A stretch of DNA of 64,000 nt from Algoriphagus sanaruensis (lineage in GTDB: Bacteria > Bacteroidota > Bacteroidia > Cytophagales > Cyclobacteriaceae): the NCBI RefSeq assembly GCF_001593605.1, contig NZ_CP012836.1:2980501-3044500 (forward strand), in the 5' to 3' direction. The notes beneath the pieces are model-generated. The model did no database searches, was not told the DNA's origin, and saw nothing but the letters and a program-made list of their open reading frames with translations. Within the stretch, counting starts at the first letter, position 1. The number at the start of each line of letters is the position of its first letter. Positions 8,901 through 16,858 of this stretch are shown here, piece by piece. Both the position numbers and the translations under genes were made by a program.

Positions 8901-9653
8901 ATGGAAAGCAAAAGAATCCTGATCGTAGACGACAATGATCTTAACAGGAAGCTTTTCGAGAATTTGTTGAGCCAATTTTACCACATTGATACCGCTAAAA
9001 ACGGGCTAGAAGCATTGGGAAAATTGGAGGAAGATTTCTTTGACTTGGTATTGATGGATATTCAGATGCCTACTTTGGACGGCATATCTGCTATGAAGCG
9101 AATCCGGAACGGTGAAAAATCGGAAACTAAAATCCTTGCCATTACGGCTTTTGCAGACGAATCCGAGCGCGAAAACTTCCTAACCATGGGCTTTGATGAA
9201 TTCCTCACCAAGCCCATCCGTCCGAGAGAGTTTCTACAGACTATCAAAGGAGTAATCAGCTCCACTCCTTTTACTCTTGAAAAGGAAAAAGATTCTCCTG
9301 AAAATCAAATTGAAATATTGAACCGAAAAACAATTTTTCAATTGATGAAATATAATTCCCGAGAGGCAATGGAGGCGGTTTTTCAAGACTTCATTGCGGA
9401 TTGTGATTCAGTCATCGCTACTGGAAAAAATTTGGATAACTTGGAAAAATTAGACGATTTCGCTTTGGAAATCCATAGTTTGAAAGGAAATTCAGGTACT
9501 TTAGGTGCCGAGAAAATTTACGAGGTAGCCAAGGAGTCGGAAGGCTTCGCGAGGAAGAATATGAAGATCGAACTTCAGGAAAGTTTAAAATCTTTAGAAT
9601 TTTCAATTATTGAGTTTAAAAAACATCTTTTAGAATTTAATTTCGAACAATGA
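8901..9653 (+). CDS. Response regulator with C-terminal Hpt domain
   Basis: 250 residues. The receiver domain (about 4-122) has the acidic pair D10/D11, phospho-acceptor D53 in LMDIQMP, and K104 in LTKP. After a linker, a histidine-phosphotransfer domain (about 145-245) carries the HSLKGNSGTLGA motif with H192. This layout suits an intermediate in a His-Asp-His-Asp phosphorelay. No DNA-binding output domain is present. It is the first gene of a five-gene string and overlaps the next by four bases (ATGA). No kinase is adjacent; the hybrid kinase at 35657-38554 lacks an Hpt domain and is a conceivable partner, which is inference only. Confidence 0.9.
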   Translation: MESKRILIVDDNDLNRKLFENLLSQFYHIDTAKNGLEALGKLEEDFFDLVLMDIQMPTLDGISAMKRIRNGEKSETKILAITAFADESERENFLTMGFDEFLTKPIRPREFLQTIKGVISSTPFTLEKEKDSPENQIEILNRKTIFQLMKYNSREAMEAVFQDFIADCDSVIATGKNLDNLEKLDDFALEIHSLKGNSGTLGAEKIYEVAKESEGFARKNMKIELQESLKSLEFSIIEFKKHLLEFNFEQ

Positions 9654-10027
9654 ATAGTGTTAAAAGAATTTTGGTGGGCGAGGACAGCTCAATTATTATC
9701 AATCTTACCAAGAACGTCCTAGCCTTTGAAAAGTATGAGATGAAAGCGGCCAAAAATGGGAAGCAAGTGCTCGAGCTTTTGGAAAAAGAACATTTTGATT
9801 TGATCCTTATGGATATTGGGATGCCAGTGATGGATGGATTAGAATGTACTCGTTTGATTAGAAATCATGCGGATTCAGCAAAAAGCAAACTTCCGATTAT
9901 TGCTATTTCGGGAAACGCCAATAACTACACGCCAGAAGAGTTTAGAAAATTTGGTTTCGATGACTTTATCCAAAAGCCATTGGATTATGACAAACTTTTA
10001 GCTACTGTCAAAAAACACCTTAGCTGA
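9650..10027 (+). CDS. Single-domain response regulator (CheY-like receiver)
   Basis: 125 residues, a stand-alone receiver domain. The acidic pocket is E11/D12, the acceptor is D55 (LMDIGMP), and the conserved Lys is K109 (IQKP). The sequence resembles receivers found at the end of hybrid kinases more than DNA-binding regulators. Its start overlaps the stop of the REC-Hpt gene, so the two are translationally coupled and could pass phosphate to each other. Confidence 0.9.
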   Translation: MNSVKRILVGEDSSIIINLTKNVLAFEKYEMKAAKNGKQVLELLEKEHFDLILMDIGMPVMDGLECTRLIRNHADSAKSKLPIIAISGNANNYTPEEFRKFGFDDFIQKPLDYDKLLATVKKHLS

Positions 10028-10031
10028 AATT

Positions 10032-10310
10032 ATGGCCCTGAAATACACGAAACATTTTCTGGATAAGCTTGAAAATCTCTTTGCTTCCTCAGAGTATGTT
10101 TTACGGTATGAAAAAGGAAATTTTAAATCTGGCTATTGTGTCTTAAAGGAAACCAGGATTGTCATCGTCAACAAATATTTTCCCCTAGAAGGAAAGATTA
10201 ATGCCTTGGTGGATATCCTTTCTGAATTAAAACTTGATCCTTCAGGATTTAAGGATAAAGCAAATCAGGAGTTTTTGAAAGAGCTCCAGCAAACTACGTT
10301 AAAGTTTTGA
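10032..10310 (+). CDS. Conserved-looking small protein of unknown function
   Basis: 92 residues, not recognised. It has no signal peptide or membrane segment, and the predicted alpha+beta composition suggests a compact cytosolic domain. A central segment (VLKETRIVIVNKYFPLEGK) has strand character. It begins four bases after the receiver gene and its stop overlaps the TTG start of the metallo-hydrolase gene, so it belongs to the same operon. Confidence 0.75.
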   Translation: MALKYTKHFLDKLENLFASSEYVLRYEKGNFKSGYCVLKETRIVIVNKYFPLEGKINALVDILSELKLDPSGFKDKANQEFLKELQQTTLKF

Positions 10311-11071
10311 AAGTCACTTTTTTGGGTACGGGAACTTCACAGGGAGTCCCAGTTATTGCTTGCACTTGTCCTGTTTGTAGTTCTTTGGATTACAGAGACA
10401 AGCGTTTCAGAACTTCGGTGCACTTTGAGGAAAAGGGGTATTCATTCGTAGTTGACACTGGCCCAGACTTCCGTTCTCAAATGCTTCGGGCAAAAATCCA
10501 GTCTTTGGATGCCATACTTTTTACCCATCAGCACAAAGACCATACGGCTGGATTGGATGACATCCGTCCTTTTAATTTTATCCAACAAAAGGACATGCCT
10601 GTATTCGGCACGAAACCGGTAATTGAGCAACTTCAAAAAGAATACGAATACATATTCAGTCATGTAAAATATCCCGGGATTCCTCAAGTCAATTGCATCG
10701 AAATCGATGAAAACCCGTTTCATTTTAACGGAATCCGAATTACGCCCATCCCTGTTTTGCATTACAAACTGCCTGTCTTGGGTTTTAGAATCGGAGATTT
10801 TTCCTATATCACGGATGCGAATTTTATCCCTGATTCCTCCAAAAAACTTTTGGAAGGAACCAAAATCCTCGTTCTGAATGCGCTTCAAATAGAATCACAT
10901 ATTTCGCATTTCACCTTAGATCAAGCCATAGAACAAGCCCAGTCAATTGGTGCTGAGCAGACCTATTTCACCCATATTTCACATCGAATGGGGCTTCATC
11001 GTGAGGTCGAAGCAAATCTCCCAGAAGGGATTTTTCTCGCTTATGACGGATTAGAACTACAGGTAGACTGA
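10307..11071 (+). CDS. MBL-fold metallo-hydrolase, PhnP-like phosphodiesterase
   Basis: 254 residues of the metallo-beta-lactamase fold. The first metal-binding motif is HQHKDH at 74-79 (H74, H76, D78, H79). Further metal ligands are expected at D805-region equivalents: an Asp in SYITDANF and the late THISHRMG His. The N-terminal GTGTSQGVP and the C-P-V-C pair (21, 24) match PhnP-type cyclic phosphodiesterases, where the Cys residues belong to a second zinc site. The start is TTG at 10307, because the family begins MKVTFLGTGTSQG and no ATG is available. Its substrate in this organism is not known. Confidence 0.9.
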   Translation: MKVTFLGTGTSQGVPVIACTCPVCSSLDYRDKRFRTSVHFEEKGYSFVVDTGPDFRSQMLRAKIQSLDAILFTHQHKDHTAGLDDIRPFNFIQQKDMPVFGTKPVIEQLQKEYEYIFSHVKYPGIPQVNCIEIDENPFHFNGIRITPIPVLHYKLPVLGFRIGDFSYITDANFIPDSSKKLLEGTKILVLNALQIESHISHFTLDQAIEQAQSIGAEQTYFTHISHRMGLHREVEANLPEGIFLAYDGLELQVD

Positions 11072-12654
11072 TGCATCTCAATTACCATTTTCTTCGGTAC
11101 CTGATTCCTGAACTAAACGAACAATTAGCAGGAAATCAGATTTCCGCCTGCTTTTCACAAAGTAAGGATGAATTGATCATCGAAACCGACGGCCCAAACT
11201 CTCATCGAGTAATCCGTGCACACTTACTTCCACCACAGGTTTATTTGGCCTTTCCTGAAGTTTTTCATCGCGCCAAACGGAACACGATTGATCTTTTTGA
11301 ACCCATCATTGGAGATATAATAGAATCATTTTCTACGATTTCTTTTGAACGTGCCTTTTGGATGAATCTAAAGTCAGGGAAAAGGGTATTATTCAAGCTC
11401 CATGGTAACCGAAGTAATTTGATCTTATTTGAGGCAAATCAAGATTTTCCCTCTCTCCTTTTCAGAAATGAAATCTCCGAGGATAAGACTTTAAACCCCG
11501 ATAGCCTTGAAAAGCACCAGGATTTATCGTGGGATCAATTTCAATCCGTGGATGGAAATGCCTCGATTTTTCTTCCGACACTTGGTAAGGTACCTCGTCA
11601 ATGGCTTAAGGAAAAGGGATATCCAGAAGCAGACCTACATCGAAAATGGATGTTAATGCAGGAGCTGCTTGACATGCTCGACACCCCTCTATTTAGCTTA
11701 GCAAAAGCTGAAGATGAGCTATTCTTATCCCTCCTGCCAGAACAGAATACTTTAAAAACATTCGCAAATCCAGTAGAAGCTTGCAATGAACTGTTCTACC
11801 TACAGCTAGTCAAGGGGAGTTTTGAAAAAGAAAAACAGGGGATTCTTAAGGGACTCTTGGATCAGTTCAAAAAGACCGAATCCTATTTAGCAAAGGCGAA
11901 AGGAAAGCTTCATGAACTGCAGGAATCTGCGCCTCCTTCTCAACTTGCCGATGTCATCATGGCCAACCTACATCAATTTACAGGTGGACTAAAGCAGGTT
12001 GAATTGGTTAATTTTTACACCAATGAGACTATTCAAATTGAACTAAAAAAAGGTCAAAAACCGCAAGATTTGGCTGAGTCGCTTTATCGAAAATCCAAAA
12101 ATCGACAATTAGAGTTTGATCAAATCAAAAAAACGATTGAAGCAAAAGAGGTATTTTTGGCGCTAACCAAAGATAAAATCAATCAATTGGAGGAAGTTCA
12201 GGATTTCAAACAATTGAAACGCTACCTTCAACAACACCAAGAAGATAAAAAGACCAATCAGGAGACGAGCAGCTTACCGTTTAAGGTTTTTGAATATGAA
12301 GGGTTTACGATTTGGGTTGGAAAATCTGCCAAAGATAACGATGAAATGCTCCGAGGATTTGCGCATAAGGATGACCTATGGCTACATGCTCGGCAAGCTG
12401 CAGGTTCGCATGTAATTATTCGTAAAAAAGGAATGCCTGTAGTCCCCAAAGCCGTATTAGAGCGTGCCGCTGGATTAGCAGCTTTCTATTCAAAACTTAA
12501 AAATGAAAGCCTTGCACCTGTCATATACACAGAAGCAAAGTATGTACGAAAAGTGAAGGGAAGTGCTCCAGGTTCAGTCATGGTGGATCGAGAAAGTGTC
12601 CTTTTGATCCCTCCACAAGGTCCAGATGAGGATACTTCGGCTACTAAAAATTAG
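11071..12654 (+). CDS. NFACT family protein, RqcH/Rqc2-like
   Basis: 527 residues with an N-terminal NFACT-N region (about 1-210), a helical/coiled-coil middle (about 255-390) and a C-terminal NFACT-R (DUF814) domain marked by DLWLHARQAAGSHVIIR (about 431-447). Bacterial RqcH binds obstructed 50S subunits and adds C-terminal alanine tails to stalled peptides; other members were first described as fibronectin-binding proteins. The start overlaps the previous stop by one base (TGATG). It ends the five-gene string and overlaps the convergent gene by 11 bases. Function as quality-control factor is inferred from family. Confidence 0.88.
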   Translation: MHLNYHFLRYLIPELNEQLAGNQISACFSQSKDELIIETDGPNSHRVIRAHLLPPQVYLAFPEVFHRAKRNTIDLFEPIIGDIIESFSTISFERAFWMNLKSGKRVLFKLHGNRSNLILFEANQDFPSLLFRNEISEDKTLNPDSLEKHQDLSWDQFQSVDGNASIFLPTLGKVPRQWLKEKGYPEADLHRKWMLMQELLDMLDTPLFSLAKAEDELFLSLLPEQNTLKTFANPVEACNELFYLQLVKGSFEKEKQGILKGLLDQFKKTESYLAKAKGKLHELQESAPPSQLADVIMANLHQFTGGLKQVELVNFYTNETIQIELKKGQKPQDLAESLYRKSKNRQLEFDQIKKTIEAKEVFLALTKDKINQLEEVQDFKQLKRYLQQHQEDKKTNQETSSLPFKVFEYEGFTIWVGKSAKDNDEMLRGFAHKDDLWLHARQAAGSHVIIRKKGMPVVPKAVLERAAGLAAFYSKLKNESLAPVIYTEAKYVRKVKGSAPGSVMVDRESVLLIPPQGPDEDTSATKN

Positions 12655-13024
12655 GTCGATTTAGATTTCCACGAGATTGGGAAAGAGGTGGACCAAGGCT
12701 GATTTTTTTAAATCCTTTGAATAAGATAACTGTCCCTACCAATCCAGTAGCCCCTCCTACGTAAAGAAGTGCCTTTCCTGTTTGGGGTTGGGTACCGAGA
12801 AGCTGTCCCCCCAGAATGGTCACAGAATAACCCAAAGTGGCAACCAAAATCCCAGTTTTTAAATGCTTTTGAGATTGGTAAAGATTTAATTCGACTTGAC
12901 GTAAGTCACGATCTAATTGAAGAATAGAACGTTTTAAACTATCCTGATCAGAAACTGGAGACTGCCCTTGAGCGAAACCATAAGAAAAACAAAACAGAAA
13001 TAAGAAAAATAACTGCCGCATCAT
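12644..13024 (-). CDS. Exported small membrane protein of unknown function
   Basis: 126 residues, not recognised. A signal peptide (about 1-19) is followed by a helical stretch (30-55) and two Gly-rich hydrophobic segments (about 58-76 and 84-102). It starts directly after the LytTR regulator stop with no gap, so it is the third gene of that operon and may be related to the envelope signal sensed there. Confidence 0.7.
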   Translation of the reverse strand: MMRQLFFLFLFCFSYGFAQGQSPVSDQDSLKRSILQLDRDLRQVELNLYQSQKHLKTGILVATLGYSVTILGGQLLGTQPQTGKALLYVGGATGLVGTVILFKGFKKISLGPPLSQSRGNLNRPNF

Positions 13025-13789
13025 TTATTGATTGATCCAAGTTTTAAATTCATTCACTTTTTCACGTGCTACCACAATTGGCGAATCTGTTTTGGCTTTA
13101 AGACTCAAGGTTAACCGGCCATTGGTATAGGGCTTCATTTCTACCAAATGATCCAAATTAATAATGAAGGATCGGTTGATACGATAGAAAATTTTCGGAT
13201 CAAGCTGATCAAGCTGAAGGTCATTGAGCGAAAAATCAACGATATATTTTTGAGAAGAACCCGATTCCACCAAAAAAGTAATTCCATCTTCGGCGTAGAA
13301 GTATGCGATTTGATCCACAGGAATAAATACTAACCTACTGCCAATTTTTGCCAGAAATCTCTTCTTGTAAATTTTAGCGGGAAAGTGTCTGGAGATTTGA
13401 TCTAAAATAGATTCTGACCAACTCGAATCCGAATATTTACAGACTTTATCAAAGGCTCGAAGAAGCCGTTCTTCCTGAATTGGCTTTAAGACATAATCAA
13501 TACAATTATGTTCAAAGGACTCCAAGGCATATTGATCATAGGCAGTAATAAATACAACTGGGACCTCTACTTTCTTTCCCTTGAAAGCTGTGAAGCTTAA
13601 TCCATCTGCCAAATGGATATCACAAAGAATCAGGTCGTAATTTTCGGAATATTTCAGGGCATCACTGAGTTCTGAAACTCGATTGACTAGAGTCACCACT
13701 TCCCAATCTGGGCGAGACTTTTTAAGAATTGCGAGAATTCTTTGTTGAGCAAGTGGCTCATCTTCTGCTAAAAGTAATTTCTTCTTCAT
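13025..13789 (-). CDS. LytTR-family response regulator
   Basis: 254 residues. The receiver domain (about 3-120) has E9/D10, phospho-acceptor D57 in LILCDIHL, and K102 in VLKP. The C-terminal LytTR DNA-binding domain (about 150-254) shows the typical YFYAEDGITFLV and FYRINRSFIINLDHL features. It binds DNA as a dimer in relatives and controls envelope or secretion genes. It overlaps the upstream kinase gene by 32 bases, so the pair is a cognate two-component system. Confidence 0.95.
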   Translation of the reverse strand: MKKKLLLAEDEPLAQQRILAILKKSRPDWEVVTLVNRVSELSDALKYSENYDLILCDIHLADGLSFTAFKGKKVEVPVVFITAYDQYALESFEHNCIDYVLKPIQEERLLRAFDKVCKYSDSSWSESILDQISRHFPAKIYKKRFLAKIGSRLVFIPVDQIAYFYAEDGITFLVESGSSQKYIVDFSLNDLQLDQLDPKIFYRINRSFIINLDHLVEMKPYTNGRLTLSLKAKTDSPIVVAREKVNEFKTWINQ

Positions 13790-14786
13790 GAATTAAAGGA
13801 AGTTCAACAGTGAAAAATTCCGGCTGATCAATCACCCGGATGTCAAGATTTAAAAACTGATAACGTTGAGATATGTTTTGAAGGCCAATTCCGGATGTAG
13901 GTTCTACGGCAGGTTTTGGCTGCTTGAGATTTGAAATCCTTAAATACTTTTCATCGCAAATCAAGGAAATCTCAAGGGGCATTTTGGGAGTGAAATAGTT
14001 ATGTTTCACCACATTTTCAACCAAAAGCTGTAACACCGCAGGAGGAATAAATTTTGTCCTACAGCTCTCTTTAATGTTCATTTTAAACCGTAAAGCATCC
14101 TCAAATCGGATGCTTAACAATTCAAGGTAATGTTCTAAAAAGTTTAGCTCCTCCTGAAGCGAAACCAACTCATTACCGCGGTTTTTGAGAATATAGCGAT
14201 ATACCTCGCTCAACTTTAACAGGTATCGATCTGCCCGAAGCACATCAGTATGGATCAAGACGGACAATGCGCTCAAATTATTGAAGAAAAAATGTGGATT
14301 GAGTTGGGAGTTGATGGATTCCAATTTAGCCTCGGAGGTCAAAGATTTTACTCGCTCCATTTCAAGCTCCTTTTCCTTATATTTTTTTTGAAAGAAATAG
14401 ATGCCGTTGATACTATTCAAAAACAAATTGATTCTTGAAGTAAATGCCAAAGTCAGCAAGAAGTTTTGAAGCGAGAAACTGAATGGCCCTTGGAGAATCA
14501 TACCGGTAATTTCTGCTGAAAAAAAGGCTAATCCTGCTACAGCAAGCATAGAAAAAGATAATTGTATCACTAATGGATGAACTTGTTTGAAATTTTTTTG
14601 AACTCGATTTTGAACTAGCTGATTAATGCCCCAAACCAAAAAAGTAAGCGACAAAATTATAATCAACAAGGGCAGCACATCCAGTTCAACCGCATACAGC
14701 CGATCTCCATCTAAGACATAGATATTTAAAAATGAATATCCCCCTAATAATCCGGCGAAAAGGTAGCTGTATCGGTGACTAAACAT
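13758..14786 (-). CDS. LytS-type sensor histidine kinase
   Basis: 342 residues. Four hydrophobic segments fill the first 130 residues (about 6-25, 36-54, 72-95 and 105-130) with no large periplasmic loop. A short coiled coil (132-158) is followed by the His_kinase domain with phospho-acceptor H165 in LNPHFFFNNL, and a HATPase domain with PPAVLQLLVENVVKH and GIGLQN. This intramembrane-sensor layout is typical of Bacteroidota kinases paired with LytTR regulators. It is the first gene of a three-gene operon. Confidence 0.93.
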   Translation of the reverse strand: MFSHRYSYLFAGLLGGYSFLNIYVLDGDRLYAVELDVLPLLIIILSLTFLVWGINQLVQNRVQKNFKQVHPLVIQLSFSMLAVAGLAFFSAEITGMILQGPFSFSLQNFLLTLAFTSRINLFLNSINGIYFFQKKYKEKELEMERVKSLTSEAKLESINSQLNPHFFFNNLSALSVLIHTDVLRADRYLLKLSEVYRYILKNRGNELVSLQEELNFLEHYLELLSIRFEDALRFKMNIKESCRTKFIPPAVLQLLVENVVKHNYFTPKMPLEISLICDEKYLRISNLKQPKPAVEPTSGIGLQNISQRYQFLNLDIRVIDQPEFFTVELPLIHEEEITFSRR

Positions 14787-14826
14787 AAGCTGTGAGAAAT
14801 CGGCATTAAGGAAAAGGAATCAGAAA

Positions 14827-14850
14827 AAGGGGCAGACTAATCTGCCCCTT
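14827..14850 (-). terminator. Rho-independent terminator of the fasciclin gene
   Basis: Perfect 10-bp stem (AAGGGGCAGA / TCTGCCCCTT) with a 4-base loop. On the minus strand it is followed by TTTTTC, just after the fasciclin-protein stop. Confidence 0.9.
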
Positions 14851-14868
14851 CTAAAAACTATGGAATCA

Positions 14869-16650
14869 TTAAAGTGTTGGAAGCAATACTCCGTCAATCA
14901 CGTGAACTACCCCATTCTCAATAGCAACGTCAGCGGCAACAACATTAAAGGTGTTTCCGGCCTTATCTGTCACTGTCACAGAATTACCATTTCTGGTTAC
15001 GGTCAACATTTCACCTGAGAGTGTTGGCACCAGCTGGGATCCCTGAGCCAAATCAAATGAGAACGCAGTGGCTGGAACTACATGAAAGCCTAAAACTTTA
15101 ACAACGGCCTCAGCTCCTAAAGTGGAAATCAATTCTTGCAATGAACCCAAATTGAGCGCTGCCAATAAATCTGCGAATGCCTGGTTGGTTGGTGCAAAAA
15201 CAGTCATTGATTCTTGGTCCAAAAGCGTTTGCCCCAATCCAGCAGCTGTAACTGCATCTAACAAAATACTCAAATTGGCAGCTTGCGCCGCTTCAACGAC
15301 ATTAGGAAGAGTGAGTTCGGGCAATAAAACACCATCAATCACATGAACTACCCCATTTTCAATGGCCACATCAGCAGCAATTACATTGATTGTATTTCCG
15401 GTAGCATCAGTTACTGTCACACCCGAAGAGTTCTTCGTCACAGTTAGATTTTGACCTGCCAAAGTGGTAAACGTATTGGTTGCAGCTAAATCAGATGAGA
15501 AAGCTACTGCTGGCACAACATGGAAACCTAAAACTGTTTGAAGGTTTTCAATTCCACCAATCTTGGTAACCAATTGACTAAGATTACTTGCACCGAATGC
15601 TTCTAGAGCTGCTCCAAAAGCATCATTGGTAGGAGCAAATACTGTAATCGCATCTGCATTTACTAAGGCATTGCCCAATCCTGCTGCGGTAACTGCATCA
15701 AGAAGCACGCTTAGTCCGGCACCTTGAGCTGCTTCCACAACAGTTGGCAACTCTAAATCAGGCAACATCACTCCATTCAAAACATGTACAACTCCATTGG
15801 AAATTTCAATATCTGCAGCTACTACTTGAGCCACTCTTCCCAATTGATCTCTAACGGAAACAGTATTGCCTGATTTTTCTACGAAAATTTCCTGACCTGC
15901 CAAAGTCATAAATGTATTACTGGCTTGGAGACTTCCAGAAAGCGCAACCGCAGGAACTACATGATATCCTAAGACTTTTTCCAAATTAGATACTCCTCCA
16001 ATCTTCACTACCAATTCATCCAAAGAAGCAGCACCAAAAACTTCTAAAGCCGCAGCAAAGGCTTCATTAGACGGTGCAAAAACAGTAATTGCTTGAGCAG
16101 AAAGTAAATCTTCGGGCAAACCATCCACTGCAGAAACTGCTGATAAAAGAGTAGTCAATCCATTCTCGGTAGCTACCTCTACAAGAGTTGGTTTGGGTAG
16201 ATCCACAGCTGGTAAAAGCACGCGATCGATGACATGCACCACCCCATTTTCTATTTGTACATCAGCTTGAATCACCCGTGCCACATTTCCAGCAGCGTCT
16301 GTTACAGTTACAATTCCAGGATTAGAAGTTACCCGCAGGGATTGTCCGGCAAGGGTTGTAAAAACATTATCCTGATTGAGGTTTCTTGAAAAGGCTACTG
16401 CTGGTACAACATGAAATCCGAGAACAGTTTGCAAATTTTCAGCCCCTCCTAGCTTGGCTACTAAATCATTTAGATCAGATGCGCCGAACGCTTGAAGAGC
16501 ATTTGCAAATGCTTCATTGGACGGAGCAAAAACAGTAATTGCATCTTGGTCTTGCAAAGCAGCCTCAAGTCCTGGGATAGCTCGAACCGCAGATACAAGG
16601 GTAGTTAAACCTGCCTCTTCGGCTGCTTGAATCAACGTAGGATAAGGAAT
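14869..16650 (-). repeat. Four tandem ~440-base coding repeats (FAS1 modules)
   Basis: The same phrases recur at about 440-450-base intervals, for example the segment encoding the VVHVIDGVLLP-type motif near 14890, 15340, 15790 and 16230. They are diverged, not identical, copies, and represent duplication of a protein domain. Confidence 0.8.
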
Positions 16651-16731
16651 AGGACCCTGATAGTCCTCATTACAAGAGAGAATCGTAAAAAACAACGATC
16701 CGGCGAGAAGGATTTTGAAGAATTTTGCCAT
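14869..16731 (-). CDS. Four-domain fasciclin (FAS1) lipoprotein
   Basis: 620 residues. The signal peptide ends in ILSC (Cys20), so it is a lipoprotein. Four tandem FAS1 domains follow, each about 145 residues, starting near 30, 180, 330 and 475. Each has the two FAS1 hallmarks: an ITVFAPSNEAF-like H1 segment and a VVHVIDGVLLP-like H2 segment (the third-domain H1 reads ITVFAPTNDAF). FAS1 domains mediate adhesion in many bacteria and eukaryotes. Domains are highly alike, showing duplication within the gene. It is followed by its own terminator, and role in surface adhesion is inferred. Confidence 0.95.
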   Translation of the reverse strand: MAKFFKILLAGSLFFTILSCNEDYQGPIPYPTLIQAAEEAGLTTLVSAVRAIPGLEAALQDQDAITVFAPSNEAFANALQAFGASDLNDLVAKLGGAENLQTVLGFHVVPAVAFSRNLNQDNVFTTLAGQSLRVTSNPGIVTVTDAAGNVARVIQADVQIENGVVHVIDRVLLPAVDLPKPTLVEVATENGLTTLLSAVSAVDGLPEDLLSAQAITVFAPSNEAFAAALEVFGAASLDELVVKIGGVSNLEKVLGYHVVPAVALSGSLQASNTFMTLAGQEIFVEKSGNTVSVRDQLGRVAQVVAADIEISNGVVHVLNGVMLPDLELPTVVEAAQGAGLSVLLDAVTAAGLGNALVNADAITVFAPTNDAFGAALEAFGASNLSQLVTKIGGIENLQTVLGFHVVPAVAFSSDLAATNTFTTLAGQNLTVTKNSSGVTVTDATGNTINVIAADVAIENGVVHVIDGVLLPELTLPNVVEAAQAANLSILLDAVTAAGLGQTLLDQESMTVFAPTNQAFADLLAALNLGSLQELISTLGAEAVVKVLGFHVVPATAFSFDLAQGSQLVPTLSGEMLTVTRNGNSVTVTDKAGNTFNVVAADVAIENGVVHVIDGVLLPTL

Positions 16732-16811
16732 GTGGTTATTTGATTTTGTTTAATCTCCTAACGGAATTATTAAACACTATTCTCGCCACATCCTGCGAAC
16801 TGTCATAAAAA

Positions 16812-16839
16812 AAGGGATGAACCCTCAGATTCATCCCTT
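16812..16839 (-). terminator. Rho-independent terminator of pyk
   Basis: Perfect 10-bp stem (AAGGGATGAA / TTCATCCCTT) with an 8-base loop, followed on the minus strand by a run of T, 20 bases after the pyk stop. Confidence 0.9.
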
Positions 16840-16858
16840 GAATTGTAGAAAAGCTAGA

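Noticed and set aside
14869-16731. Regular repeats considered as a CRISPR array
   Set aside because: Period is about 440 bases, copies are diverged and they encode successive FAS1 domains.
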